From NCBI RefSeq assembly GCF_003586305.1, contig NZ_KZ987400.1:282635-346634 (forward strand): a DNA stretch of 64,000 nt, written 5' to 3'. Source of the stretch: Cognatilysobacter tabacisoli. Its GTDB lineage: Bacteria > Pseudomonadota > Gammaproteobacteria > Xanthomonadales > Xanthomonadaceae. Below, piece after piece: positions 9,213-17,868 of the stretch (position 1 is the stretch's first letter; every line of letters begins with the position of its first letter). The notes below the pieces were generated by a model, which saw only the letters and a list, made by a program, of their open reading frames with translations, had not been told where the DNA came from and ran no database searches. Both the position numbers and the translations under genes were made by a program.

Positions 9213-9957
9213 GCGCCTGCGCGCGGTCGCGCCGGCCGCGGTCGCGCTGTCCGAGCGCGCGTTCGCCGACGGCGAGGCGCTCGCCGAAGCCCTCGCCCAG
9301 CGCATCGGCGACGACCTTCGCGCGGCGATCGCGGCGCGCGGCGACGCCCGCGTCGCGCTGTCGGGCGGGCGCACGCCGCGGCGCTTCCTGCAGCGGCTGG
9401 CGCGGCAGGAGCTCGACTGGTCGCGCGTGCGGGTGGTGCCGGTTGGCGAACGCTGGCGCTCGCCGGTGCACGAGCGCAGCAACGAGCGCCTGCTGCGCGA
9501 GCACCTGCTGCAGGGCCCGGCTGCCCCGGCGACGCTGATCCGGCTGCTGCGCCCGCTGCCGACGCCCGAGGCCGCGCTGCAGGCGGTCAGCGCCCAGGTC
9601 GCCGCGCAGGCGCTGCCGCTGGACGCGTGCGTGCTCGGCATGGGCGTCGACGGCCACGTGGCGTCGCTGTTTTCCGACATGGCGCGGCGCGACGTCGGCC
9701 TGCAGCCGGCCGGTCGCGCGCCGGTGGTCGCGGTGCGCAGCGCGCTGTCGCCGGAGCCGCGCATGAGCCTGACCCTCAGCGCGCTATTCAGCGCCGCCGC
9801 GCTGTACCTGCACGTCGAGGGCGACGCCAAGCGCCGCACCCTCGACGCCGCGCTCGCCGACCCGGCCAGCCGGCTGCCGATCCGCGCGCTGCTGGCGCAG
9901 GCGCCGGTCGTGCCGACGCTGTACTGGTGCCCCGGGCGCTCGCCAGGCGAGGCCTGA
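9196..9957 (+). CDS. pgl: 6-phosphogluconolactonase
   Basis: A 253-residue protein of the DevB/SOL type of 6-phosphogluconolactonase, which hydrolyses the lactone made by Zwf. Family signatures include 'RVALSGGRTPRRFLQRL' (phosphate-binding loop), 'VPVGERW' (usually DER; Gly replaces Asp here) and 'LGMGVDGHVASLF', which carries the conserved His. The start overlaps zwf by 17 bp; a second ATG six bases later (9202) is equally possible. The VGERW variant of the DER motif is slightly unusual but the rest of the site is intact. Confidence 0.93.
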   Translation: MTMPPERLRAVAPAAVALSERAFADGEALAEALAQRIGDDLRAAIAARGDARVALSGGRTPRRFLQRLARQELDWSRVRVVPVGERWRSPVHERSNERLLREHLLQGPAAPATLIRLLRPLPTPEAALQAVSAQVAAQALPLDACVLGMGVDGHVASLFSDMARRDVGLQPAGRAPVVAVRSALSPEPRMSLTLSALFSAAALYLHVEGDAKRRTLDAALADPASRLPIRALLAQAPVVPTLYWCPGRSPGEA

Positions 9958-10023
9958 GTCCGGGCTGCCCCGCCGGCCGCGACGTCGTCACGTTGCCGCC
10001 GTGACCGCGCGCACGCCGCGCGC

Positions 10024-10029
10024 TAGGAT
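10024..10029 (+). promoter_or_regulatory. Candidate -10 (GC-TAGGAT)
   Basis: TAGGAT preceded by GC, 28 nt before the ATG at 10058, with GGGGG between as ribosome binding site. It belongs to the window's recurring GCTAnnnT class. Confidence 0.4.
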
Positions 10030-10057
10030 GACGCGGCGCAACAGGGGGTTCCATGCC

Positions 10058-10714
10058 ATGTCCATCCGCACGCCCGGGCCCGGCCCGCTCGCGCTCGCCG
10101 TCCTGCTCGCCGCCGCGCTGCTGGCGCCCGGCCCCGGCATGGCGCAGACGCTGCCGAAGCCGGCCGAGTTCTACTTTGATGCCGACGCCAACGCGCTGCG
10201 CCCGATCGTGGCCGTTCGCGACACCGGCGACGTGGCGATCCAGAAGCTGTTGAAGGCGATCGAGCGCAATCCGCGCGCGAAGGCCGAGCACGCGCAGCTG
10301 GCGCACCTGGCGATGGCCGGCGGCCGCGAGGACGTCGGCCGCGAGATGTACACCCGCGCGCTGGCGCGCATCGACCGCACCGACGTGATGTGGCGCGCGC
10401 TGATGTGGCGCTACGGCTGGGACCTGTACCGCGCCGGCGATGCCGACGGCGCGCTCGCGCAGTGGCGCACGCTGCACGCGTCGCGCAGCGTCAATGCCGC
10501 GTGGATGCCGCCGACATTCGCGCTCGCGCTGTGGACCGCCGGCCGCCGCGACGAAGCGGTGCAGTGGTACGCCGCCGCGGTGCGCAGCGAGCCGCAGCAG
10601 TGGGCGACCACCGCCGGCTACGCCACGCTGTTGCCCGAGTGGCGCGACAGCGAGCGCGCCACGCTCGCGCAGGTGCACGCCGCCTGGGCCGCCAACCCGC
10701 CGCGCTGGCCCTGA
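10058..10714 (+). CDS. Secreted TPR-like protein of unknown function
   Basis: A 218-residue protein with a signal peptide (about residues 1-30, ending near 'GMAQT'). The rest is helical with degenerate tetratricopeptide pattern ('AEHAQLAHLAMAGGREDVGREMY', 'GWDLYRAGDADGALAQW', 'ALWTAGRRDEAVQWYAAAV'), so it is probably a periplasmic adaptor. The ATG at 10058 has GGGGG about 10 nt upstream and gives the cleanest signal peptide; an in-frame start at 10001 would add 19 charged residues in front. It stands alone between pgl and the EAL gene. I do not recognise a more specific family. Confidence 0.7.
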   Translation: MSIRTPGPGPLALAVLLAAALLAPGPGMAQTLPKPAEFYFDADANALRPIVAVRDTGDVAIQKLLKAIERNPRAKAEHAQLAHLAMAGGREDVGREMYTRALARIDRTDVMWRALMWRYGWDLYRAGDADGALAQWRTLHASRSVNAAWMPPTFALALWTAGRRDEAVQWYAAAVRSEPQQWATTAGYATLLPEWRDSERATLAQVHAAWAANPPRWP

Positions 10715-10786
10715 CCGCGCGCCGACCGCGCGGCGCCGCGCGGTGACCGCTGGTCGAGGCTGATCGCGTTGGCTTGGCATTGCCGC

Positions 10787-10792
10787 TAGAGT
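10787..10792 (+). promoter_or_regulatory. Candidate -10 (GC-TAGAGT) for the EAL/histidine kinase pair
   Basis: TAGAGT preceded by GC and followed by CGG, 67 nt before the ATG at 10860. It fits the recurring GCTAnnnT class. Confidence 0.35.
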
Positions 10793-10859
10793 CGGGGCCC
10801 GGCCGCACGCGGCCGCGCCACGCCGCCGCACCCGGCGCGTGACCAGGGGGAGGGACCGG

Positions 10860-12056
10860 ATGTCCGTGTCGGGGTTGAGCGTTCTGGTCGTCGAGGACCA
10901 CGGTTTCCAGCGCCGGATGGCGCTGCGTCTGCTCGCCGAGCTCGACGTCGGCGCGGTCCACGAGGCCGCCGACGGCCTCGCCGCGCTGCAGCTGCTCGAA
11001 CGCCTGCCCAGCCCGCCGGACGTGGTCATGGTCGACCTCGACATGCCCGGCATGGACGGCATCCAGTTCATCGGCCAGGTCGCCGAGCGCGGCTTCGCCC
11101 GCGCGGTGCTGCTGGTCAGCGCGCTCGATCCGGCGCTGATCAACACGGTGCAGACGATGGCGCGCGCCTACGGGCTGCGCGTGCTGGGCAGCGTCGAGAA
11201 GCCGCTGACCCGCGACAAGCTGCTGGCCGCGCTGGAGCGCGCCGACGACGGCCACGCGCTCGACGAGGACGTCGTCCACGCCGAGCCGCCGGCCAACGCC
11301 GTGCACGCCGCGCTGGTCGGCGGCGAGATCGGCCCGTGGTTCCAGCCGCAGGTCGAGTTCGGCAACGGCCGCGTGGTCGGGGTCGAAGCGCTGGCGCGCT
11401 GGCACCAGCCCGACGGCCACGTGATGCGCCCGGCGCAGTTCCTGCCGGTGGTCGAGCGCGAGGGCCTGCTCGACGTGATGACCGACCACATGCTGCTGCA
11501 CGCGTGCCAGTGGCGCCGGAAGTGGGACCGCCAGGGCCTGCGGCTGAAGGTCTCGGTCAACGTCTCGCCGGCGACGCTGGTCGATCCCGGCGCCGCCGAC
11601 CGCTTCCAGCACATCGTCCAGTCGCAGGGGCTGGAGCCGCAGGACATCGTGCTCGAGGTCACCGAGAGTTCGGTCGCGACCGACCCGGCGCAGAGCCTCG
11701 GCGTGCTCGCACGGCTGCGGCTCAAGGGCTTCGGCCTGTCGATCGACGACTTCGGCACGGGCTACTCGTCGCTGGCGCAGCTGTCGCAGGTGCCGTTCAC
11801 CGAATTGAAGATCGACCAGGGCTTCGTGTCCGGCGCGCACGCGCAGCCGCGCAAGCGCGCGGTGGTCGAGGCCAGCCTCGAGCTCGCGCGCAAGCTGTCG
11901 CTGAACGTCGTGGCCGAAGGCGTGGAGACGGTCGAGGACTGGCAGATGCTCGCCGACCTCGGCTGCGGCGTGGCCCAGGGGTACCTGATTGCGCAGGCGG
12001 TGCCGGGCGGTGACCTGGCCGACACGATCGCGCAGTGGCGCAGGCCCGGCCACTAG
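10860..12056 (+). CDS. Response regulator with EAL domain (c-di-GMP phosphodiesterase)
   Basis: A 398-residue protein: receiver domain (about 5-125, phospho-acceptor D59 in 'MVDLDMPGMDG') and EAL domain (about 150-395). All residues usually needed for hydrolysis are present: 'EALARW' (E176), Asn in 'SVNVSP', Glu in 'LEVTES', 'DDFGTGYSSL', Lys in 'LKIDQGFV', Glu in 'VVAEGVET' and Gln in 'AQGYLI'. It should therefore linearise c-di-GMP under phosphorelay control. ATG 10860 has GGGAGGG just upstream. Only 8 bp separate its stop from the hybrid histidine kinase, whose Hpt domain could phosphorylate it. That pairing is inferred from position. Confidence 0.92.
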   Translation: MSVSGLSVLVVEDHGFQRRMALRLLAELDVGAVHEAADGLAALQLLERLPSPPDVVMVDLDMPGMDGIQFIGQVAERGFARAVLLVSALDPALINTVQTMARAYGLRVLGSVEKPLTRDKLLAALERADDGHALDEDVVHAEPPANAVHAALVGGEIGPWFQPQVEFGNGRVVGVEALARWHQPDGHVMRPAQFLPVVEREGLLDVMTDHMLLHACQWRRKWDRQGLRLKVSVNVSPATLVDPGAADRFQHIVQSQGLEPQDIVLEVTESSVATDPAQSLGVLARLRLKGFGLSIDDFGTGYSSLAQLSQVPFTELKIDQGFVSGAHAQPRKRAVVEASLELARKLSLNVVAEGVETVEDWQMLADLGCGVAQGYLIAQAVPGGDLADTIAQWRRPGH

Positions 12057-12064
12057 GCACCGCG

Positions 12065-14983
12065 ATGCGGCTGCGCGACCGCTTCACCCGCCGCGGCATG
12101 CGCTACCAGCTGTGGGCGCTGTTCGCGATGTTCCTGCTCGCCGGCGCGGCGGTGCTGGTGATCGACGAGGTCGCCCGCTACCAGGCGCGGCAGTCGCTGC
12201 AGGCGCTGCGCGACGAGAGCCTGCAGCGCATGCGGCTGCTGAAGTCGGTGTCCGACGCGTACGGGCTCGACGTGGTCGACACCACCTTCCGCGTGCGCAA
12301 CGCGCTGGTCAGCTGGGACACCGGCGTGGAGACGCTCGACGGCGCGACCGCGCGGATCGAGGCGGACTGGGCCCGCCTCGCGGCGATGCCGCGCACCGCC
12401 GAGCAGCAGGAACTGTTCGCGCAGACCGAGCGCGCGCGGGTGCGCGCCGACCGCGCCGCCGACAGCCTGCGCGTGATCCTGGTCGCGCGCGACATCGACG
12501 CGCTGGGCCGCTTCGCCGACGTCGAGCTGTACCCGGCGATCGACCCGGTCACCCACCGGCTGCAGCGTCTGGCCGACCTGGCGCTGGCCGACGCCGAGGT
12601 CGCCGTCGCCCGCGATCTGGCGCGCAGCAAGCGCGTCAGCCTGATGCGGGTGGGCCTGTCGCTGCTCGCGCTGGTGCTGATCGCGCTGCTCGGCCGGGTC
12701 GTGCTGCGCAATGCCTACCGCGGCGTCGAGAGCCTGACCTGGCTGGTGCGGCGGATGCGCGACCACGACTTCACCGCGGTGCCGGCGCACCACCCGCGCG
12801 GCGAACTGGGCACGGTGATGGATGCGTTCCTCGACATGCGCCGCGACGTGCTGGCGTTCGAGACCGAGCTGACCGACCAGCTGATGCGCAACGAGGCCAC
12901 GCGCGCCGAGCTGACCCGGCGCGAGGCGTTCCAGCGCTCGCTGCTGGACGCCGCCCAGGTGGCGATCCTGGCCATCGACGCGCACGGGCGCTGGAGCGTG
13001 GTGAACCCGTTCGCCGAGGCGCTGCTGGGCTGGCGTGCCGACGAGATGCTCGGCCGCGTCGTGCGCTACGGCGGCGCGACGCGCGACGACGACGGGCCGA
13101 TGCTGGTCACCGCCGAGCAGGTCGAGCACACCGCCGCGCGGCTGTCGCAGCGGCTCGGGCGCGAGGTGCCGACCGATTGGCGCGTGCTGGTCGCGCTGGC
13201 CGAGCTGCGGCGCCCGCCGGCCGAGGCGGTGCTGCGCCACCGCGACGGCCACGACGTGCCGGTGCTGCTGGCGCTGTCGGCGCTGCAGGACGACGACGGC
13301 GAGCACGCCGGCGTGATCGTGGCGGCCGCCGACCTGAGCCCGCTGAAGCAGCTCGAGGGCGAACTGCGCGCCAGCGAGGCGCGCGCGCAGGCGGCCAACG
13401 AGGCCAAGTCGCAGTTCCTCGCGGCGATGAGCCACGAGATCCGCACGCCGATGATCGGCGTGACCGGGATGATCGAGGTGCTCGCGCACACCCGCCTCGA
13501 TGGCGAGCAGCGCCACGCGCTCAACGTGATCCAGCAGTCGTCGCAGTCGCTGCTGCAGATCCTCGGCGACATCCTCGACTTCTCGAAGATCGAGGCCGGA
13601 CGGCTGGATCTCGCGCCGGTGGTCGTCAGCCTGCCGGCGCTGCTGCGCAGCACCGTCGCCAACTACGCCGGCGCGGCGTCGAGCCAGGGGCTGGCGCTGA
13701 ACTGCACGATCGGGCCCGATGTGGCTCCAGCGCACCGCGTCGACCCGCTGCGGGTGCGGCAGATCGTCGCCAACTTCCTGTCGAACGCGATCAAGTTCAC
13801 CCGCGAAGGCAGCGTCGAGGTCGCGCTGGATTCGCACGGCCCGGTGCCCGACGGCAGCGTGCTCGGCGCGCAGCGGCTGGAGGTACGGGTCACCGACACC
13901 GGCATCGGCGTCAGCGCCGAACAGCAGCAGCGCCTGTTCCAGGCGTTCAGCCAGGCCGACGGCGACACCACCCGGCGCTTCGGCGGCACCGGGCTCGGGC
14001 TGGTGATCTGCCGGCGACTGGCCGAGCTGATGGGCGGCGAGGTCACGATGGAAAGCGTGCCCGGCGTCGGCACGACGATGCGGCTGGTGCTGACGGTGCC
14101 GCGCGCGCGCGCCGAGGAGCTGCCGGTCGAGCCGGTCGACGCCGCGCCGGCGTCGCCGGCGCTGGTGCCGCGCCCGCTGCCGGCGGTCGACCAGGCCGAG
14201 CGCGAGCGCAGCCTGGTGCTGCTGGTGGACGACCACCCGATCAACCGGCTCGTGATCGGACGCCAGCTTTCCTTGGCCGGCTACGCCAGCGAATCGGCCG
14301 ACGACGGCGCCGCCGCGCTCGAGCGCTGGCGCAGCGGCCGCTACGCGTTGGTGCTCAGCGACGTGCACATGCCGGGCCTCGACGGCTACGGGCTGGCGCA
14401 GGCGATCCGCGCCGAAGAGGCCGCCGGCGGCCGGCCGCGCACGCCGATCGTGGCGCTGACCGCGGCGGCAATGAAGGGCGAGGCCGAGCGCTGCCTTGCC
14501 GCCGGCATGGACGACTACCTGCCCAAGCCGGTGCCGGTGGCGACGCTGGCCGCGTGCCTGCAGCGCTGGCTGCCGCACACCGCGCCGGCGGCCGGCGGCA
14601 CCGGCGTGGCCGCCGATGCGGGCGCGCCGATGCCGCAGCTCGACGCCGCGACGGCGCTCGACCCGGCCGTGCTCGACGCGATCAGCGGCGGCGACGCGGC
14701 CACCGCCGCCGCGGTGCTCGACGAGTACCTCGAGGCGACCGCGGCCGACCTGCGCGAACTCGCCGCCGCGCGCGACGCCGGCGACGCCGCGCGGATGGCG
14801 CGCGAGGCGCACAAGATCAAGGGCGCCGCGCGGCTGGTCGGCGCGACCGAAATCGCCGCCACCGCGCTGACGCTGGAGCTGCGCGCGCACGACGGCGAAC
14901 TGGCGGCGCTGCTGCCGCTGGTGGCCGACGTCGAACTGGCCGCCGAGCGGCTGCGGCTGCTGGTCGCGCGCCGCGCGCGCTGA
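12065..14983 (+). CDS. Hybrid sensor histidine kinase (periplasmic sensor, PAS, HisKA, HATPase, REC, Hpt)
   Basis: A 972-residue inner-membrane kinase. One TM lies near residues 16-38, then a helical periplasmic domain, a second TM near 200-218 ('VGLSLLALVLIALLGRVVL'), a HAMP-like linker and a PAS-like domain (about 290-430). HisKA has H457 in 'AMSHEIRTPM', and HATPase has 'GGTGLGLVICRRL' (about 640-652). A receiver has D766 in 'LSDVHMPGLDG', and the C-terminal Hpt has H916 in 'EAHKIKGAARL'. A complete His-Asp-His relay is thus present in one chain. The immediately upstream REC-EAL gene is the probable final acceptor, linking an unknown signal to c-di-GMP turnover. Confidence 0.93.
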   Translation: MRLRDRFTRRGMRYQLWALFAMFLLAGAAVLVIDEVARYQARQSLQALRDESLQRMRLLKSVSDAYGLDVVDTTFRVRNALVSWDTGVETLDGATARIEADWARLAAMPRTAEQQELFAQTERARVRADRAADSLRVILVARDIDALGRFADVELYPAIDPVTHRLQRLADLALADAEVAVARDLARSKRVSLMRVGLSLLALVLIALLGRVVLRNAYRGVESLTWLVRRMRDHDFTAVPAHHPRGELGTVMDAFLDMRRDVLAFETELTDQLMRNEATRAELTRREAFQRSLLDAAQVAILAIDAHGRWSVVNPFAEALLGWRADEMLGRVVRYGGATRDDDGPMLVTAEQVEHTAARLSQRLGREVPTDWRVLVALAELRRPPAEAVLRHRDGHDVPVLLALSALQDDDGEHAGVIVAAADLSPLKQLEGELRASEARAQAANEAKSQFLAAMSHEIRTPMIGVTGMIEVLAHTRLDGEQRHALNVIQQSSQSLLQILGDILDFSKIEAGRLDLAPVVVSLPALLRSTVANYAGAASSQGLALNCTIGPDVAPAHRVDPLRVRQIVANFLSNAIKFTREGSVEVALDSHGPVPDGSVLGAQRLEVRVTDTGIGVSAEQQQRLFQAFSQADGDTTRRFGGTGLGLVICRRLAELMGGEVTMESVPGVGTTMRLVLTVPRARAEELPVEPVDAAPASPALVPRPLPAVDQAERERSLVLLVDDHPINRLVIGRQLSLAGYASESADDGAAALERWRSGRYALVLSDVHMPGLDGYGLAQAIRAEEAAGGRPRTPIVALTAAAMKGEAERCLAAGMDDYLPKPVPVATLAACLQRWLPHTAPAAGGTGVAADAGAPMPQLDAATALDPAVLDAISGGDAATAAAVLDEYLEATAADLRELAAARDAGDAARMAREAHKIKGAARLVGATEIAATALTLELRAHDGELAALLPLVADVELAAERLRLLVARRAR

Positions 14984-14992
14984 GCGGGCCGG

Positions 14993-16003
14993 TTAGCGGC
15001 GGTCGCGCTCGCTCGCGAGCCGGTCGGCGATCCAGCGCTCGGCGAAGCCGTCGAGCTGGGCGTTGAGCAGGAACCCGCAGTGGCCGCCCCACGGGGCGAT
15101 CTCGAGCCGCGCGTGCGCCGGCAGCGCCAGCGCGCGGAACGCGTCGACCGGGATCACCGGGTCGTCCTCGGCCATCAGGATGCTGACCGGCACCTGCAGC
15201 GCCGCCAGCCGCTCGCCGGCGACCGAGTAGCCGTCGAAGTAGCGCTCGAGCGTGCCGAAGTCGGTGTAGCGCTCGACCATCCACTGGGTGAGCGGGCGCA
15301 TGCGCAGGCCGAGCGCGCGGTCGTCGAAGTCGTGCGCCTGCGGGAACAGCGCGCGCTTGCGCGCCAGCGAGCGCCGCCACTTGCGCTCGAAGTAGCGGAT
15401 GTACAGCGGGAAGCCGCTCTCCATCGCCTCCATCGTGCGCGCCGGGTCGAGCACCGGGCACACCGCGCACGCGTGCGCCAGCTCGAGCCCGGCGCCGGGC
15501 GCGCGCAGCGCGAGCCGCAGCGCGAAGTTGCCGCCGAGCGAGTAGCCGGCCACCGCCATCGGCCGCCGCGGGAACCGCCGCGCGACCTCCACCGCCGCGC
15601 GCACGACCTCGTCGATGCGGTTGGAGTGGAACATGCCCTCGTTGAGGTGGTGGGTGTCGCCGTGGTCGCGGAAGTTCAGCCGGAACACCTCGAAGCCGCG
15701 CGCCAGCAGCTCGGCCGCGGTCAGGCGCATGTAGCTCGAGTCGACGCTGCCTTCCCACCCGTGCAGCAGCAGCACCAGCCCGCGCGGGTCCATGCCGGGC
15801 ACGACGCTGCGCAGGCCCATCAGGCGCACGCCGTCGCCGGCGTCGACCAGGTGCGGGGTCGTGGTCGCGCCGGCGGCGAGCAGGCGGCGCTCGCCGACGC
15901 GGCGGCGCAGCGGGCTCGAGCCCAGCACCGACTGCAGGTGCGGGTTGCGCAGCCAGCGCGCGGGGCGGTAGTCGGCGGCGGTCAGCATCCCGGGCGCGTC
16001 CAT
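14993..16003 (-). CDS. YheT-type alpha/beta hydrolase
   Basis: A 336-residue alpha/beta-fold hydrolase of the YheT family, whose substrate is not settled. The N-terminal 'RWLRNPHLQSVLGS' is typical. The triad is visible as Ser in 'GYSLGGNF', Asp in 'EDDPVIP' and His in 'GGHCGF'. GTG 16009 and ATG 16003 are both possible. I prefer 16003 because a GCTAAGTT -10 at 16011-16016 places the transcript start at or next to this ATG. It converges with the hybrid kinase gene, with 9 bp between stops. Confidence 0.88.
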   Translation of the reverse strand: MDAPGMLTAADYRPARWLRNPHLQSVLGSSPLRRRVGERRLLAAGATTTPHLVDAGDGVRLMGLRSVVPGMDPRGLVLLLHGWEGSVDSSYMRLTAAELLARGFEVFRLNFRDHGDTHHLNEGMFHSNRIDEVVRAAVEVARRFPRRPMAVAGYSLGGNFALRLALRAPGAGLELAHACAVCPVLDPARTMEAMESGFPLYIRYFERKWRRSLARKRALFPQAHDFDDRALGLRMRPLTQWMVERYTDFGTLERYFDGYSVAGERLAALQVPVSILMAEDDPVIPVDAFRALALPAHARLEIAPWGGHCGFLLNAQLDGFAERWIADRLASERDRR

Positions 16004-16010
16004 GCCCACG

Positions 16011-16016
16011 AACTTA
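16011..16016 (-). promoter_or_regulatory. Candidate -10 (GC-TAAGTT) giving a leaderless yheT mRNA
   Basis: The minus strand reads GCTAAGTTCG, with 7 nt between the hexamer and ATG 16003. There is no Shine-Dalgarno sequence. The hexamer itself is a weak TATAAT match. Confidence 0.35.
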
Positions 16017-16048
16017 GCCGCGTGGAGTCGAGCCGTCGCACTACCGGC

Positions 16049-16855
16049 TCAGCGCGCCATCGCGTCGACGATGCGCGCGCGGGCCAGTTCGGCGATGCGC
16101 CGGCGGCCGTCGGCGTCGCCGGGCGCGATCGGGGCGAGGAAGTGCACCTCGGCGCGGCGCGGCGGCTCGCCGAGCAGGCGCACGAAGTTCGACAGGAAGT
16201 TCTCGCGCGGGCCGAACGCGACGACGGTCTGGGCCACGCCGCGGTCGCCGTAGCGCAGCGCTACCGGCTGCACTGGCACCCCGGCCTCGACCGCGGCCAG
16301 GAAGATCCGCGCGTGGAACGGGCCCACTTCGCCGCCGCCGCGCGTGCCGCCTTCGGGAAACACCCCGACCGAGCGGCCGTGGCGCAGCCGCGCCAGCATT
16401 TCGTGCAGCACGCCGCCGAGCGATTCGGTGTTGCCGCGGTGGTGGAAGATCGTCTCGCCGCGCGCGGCCAGCCAGCCGACCAGCGGCCACGACTCGATCT
16501 CGCGCTTGGCGACGAAGCCCATCATCCGCTGGCTGTGCAGCATGCTGATGTCGACCCAGCTGACGTGGTTGGCGACGAACATCGTCGCCCCCGGCAGCGG
16601 GGTGCCGAGGCGCCGCGGGCGGAAGCCGAAGATCCACACCAGCCCGGCCTGCCACGCGCGGATCACCCGGTGCTGCAGCGGCTCGTCGCCGACCCGCATG
16701 CCGGCCGTGACCGGCGTCAGCAGCAGCAGCACGAGCGGCAGGCCCACCAGCAGGTGGACCAGCAGCAGCGGGATGCGGACGAGGTAGCGGAGGGCGCGGC
16801 GGACGCCCGTGCCGTGCGGCGCGACGGCGCCGGCGGATGCAGGGGGCGGGGTCAT
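16049..16855 (-). CDS. PlsC-family lysophospholipid acyltransferase
   Basis: A 268-residue membrane-associated 1-acyl-glycerol-3-phosphate acyltransferase-like protein. An N-terminal hydrophobic helix ('IPLLLVHLLVGLPLVLLLL', about 28-46) is followed by catalytic 'VANHVSWVDI' (NHxxxxD) and the glycerophosphate-binding 'GVFPEGGTRGG'. It probably acylates lysophosphatidic acid or a related lipid; paralogues are common, so whether this is the main PlsC is unclear. No ribosome binding site precedes the ATG. The -10 motif TATCGT ends 8 nt upstream, suggesting a leaderless message. It lies between yheT and the thioesterase, each apparently with its own promoter. Confidence 0.88.
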   Translation of the reverse strand: MTPPPASAGAVAPHGTGVRRALRYLVRIPLLLVHLLVGLPLVLLLLTPVTAGMRVGDEPLQHRVIRAWQAGLVWIFGFRPRRLGTPLPGATMFVANHVSWVDISMLHSQRMMGFVAKREIESWPLVGWLAARGETIFHHRGNTESLGGVLHEMLARLRHGRSVGVFPEGGTRGGGEVGPFHARIFLAAVEAGVPVQPVALRYGDRGVAQTVVAFGPRENFLSNFVRLLGEPPRRAEVHFLAPIAPGDADGRRRIAELARARIVDAMAR

Positions 16856-16863
16856 CGCGCGCC

Positions 16864-16869
16864 ACGATA
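16864..16869 (-). promoter_or_regulatory. Candidate -10 (GG-TATCGT) giving a leaderless plsC-like mRNA
   Basis: The minus strand reads TATCGTGGCGCGCG then ATGACC. The 8-nt gap to the ATG leaves no room for a Shine-Dalgarno site. It is nearly identical to the thioesterase promoter at 17364-17369. Confidence 0.5.
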
Positions 16870-16901
16870 CCGAAGCGCGCAGGACCCGGCCAGCGCGGGC
16901 G

Positions 16902-17357
16902 TCACGCCCGCGCCACGACGGCCAGCGTCAGTCGCGACGTGCACACCAGCCGCGCGGCCTCGTCCTCGATGCGGATGTCCCAGACCTGGGTGCGGCCGCC
17001 GACGTGCAGCGGCCGCGCGGTGCCGGTGACGGTGCCGCTGCGCACGCCGCGCAGGTGGTTGGCGTTGATCTCGATGCCGACGACGCCGTAGCCGTCCGGC
17101 GCGCACAGGCCGCCGGCGGTGCTGCCGAGCGTCTCGGCCAGCAGCACCGAGGCGCCGCCGTGCAGCAGGCCGTACGGCTGCTTGGTCCGCGCGTCGACCG
17201 GCATCGTCGCGCGGACGAAGTCGTGGCCCAGTTCGGTGAACACGATGCCCAGCGGCTCCATCGCGGTGTCCTTCGACAGTGCGTTGAGCGCGTCGAGCGA
17301 CAGGCGGTGGCGGAACGGCGACGGCGTGGCGGCGACGGGAGCGGCGGTGTCGGTCAT
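16902..17357 (-). CDS. PaaI-family hotdog thioesterase
   Basis: A 151-residue single hotdog-fold protein. The PaaI signature 'YGLLHGGASVLLAETLGS' carries the catalytic HGG and the Glu on the long helix. Members hydrolyse aryl- or acyl-CoA; the substrate here cannot be assigned, since no phenylacetate genes are near. A TATCGT -10 ends 6 nt before the ATG with no Shine-Dalgarno sequence, so the mRNA is predicted to be leaderless. Confidence 0.9.
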   Translation of the reverse strand: MTDTAAPVAATPSPFRHRLSLDALNALSKDTAMEPLGIVFTELGHDFVRATMPVDARTKQPYGLLHGGASVLLAETLGSTAGGLCAPDGYGVVGIEINANHLRGVRSGTVTGTARPLHVGGRTQVWDIRIEDEAARLVCTSRLTLAVVARA

Positions 17358-17363
17358 CGCGCC

Positions 17364-17369
17364 ACGATA
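17364..17369 (-). promoter_or_regulatory. Candidate -10 (GC-TATCGT) giving a leaderless thioesterase mRNA
   Basis: The minus strand reads GCTATCGTGGCGCG then ATGACC. Six bases separate the hexamer from the ATG. Confidence 0.5.
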
Positions 17370-17378
17370 GCCGTTGGC

Positions 17379-17404
17379 CGGAAAAAAGCCGACCGGCGCG
17401 CCAC
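17379..17404 (-). terminator. Possible terminator for the twin small genes
   Basis: On the minus strand a GC-rich segment (CGCGCCGGTCGGC) runs into TTTTTT. The T-run is clear but the stem is short, so this is tentative. It sits between the stop at 17537 and the thioesterase promoter. Confidence 0.4.
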
Positions 17405-17536
17405 CGGAGAGAGGGGGAGGGGGCGGCGGCCGGTCGAGGGGAAAGCGGGCGTGCGGTGCGCGTCGGCGGGAAGCGGGACGCGCGCCGGTTGGGCCGTGGG
17501 CGCCGGTCCGGCGCGGTGCCGGACCGGGAAGGGGGC

Positions 17537-17749
17537 TCAGCCGAAGCGGAAGCGCGGGGTGGCCCAGTCCTGGGTATAGCGGCGCGGGCTGGCGTAGCCC
17601 GAGCTGCTGCCGTAGCCGACGCCGAAGTCGCGCTCGCGGCGCTCGCGGCGGGCCAGGGCGGCCGGCATGTCGAGGGCGGCGACCGCCACGGCGGTGCGCG
17701 CCGGCAGCGACGTCGAAGCGGAGAGGGACAGCGGACGGAAGGCGTTCAT
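17537..17749 (-). CDS. Small protein, twin B (70 aa), unknown function
   Basis: The gene encodes 70 residues from ATG 17749 to TGA 17537, with AGGA 10 nt before the start. The N-terminus 'MNAFRPLSLS' is followed by an Ala-rich middle, then the C-terminal block 'RDFGVGYGSSSGYASPRRY' and 'TQDWATPRFRFG'. That block is almost identical in the neighbouring twin at 17869-18075, at protein and DNA level. The protein has no cysteine, no membrane segment and a basic, aromatic, Gly/Ser-rich tail. Both copies keep the MNA(F/Y)R start and the CAGGACC ribosome-site region. The shared C-terminus with divergent middle argues that both are real genes. It could be a precursor peptide, a nucleic-acid-binding tail or a toxin-type small protein; I do not recognise the family. 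Confidence 0.7.
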   Translation of the reverse strand: MNAFRPLSLSASTSLPARTAVAVAALDMPAALARRERRERDFGVGYGSSSGYASPRRYTQDWATPRFRFG

Positions 17750-17868
17750 GGCAAGGGTCCTGGAGGCGTGCCGGTCGGGGGTGGCCGGCGGTACAGCGGG
17801 CGGGGCAGTGGTGCGGCGGGTGAAGCGGGTGGGGCGGTGCAGCGTCGAAACGGGCGAAGCGGGACGGA

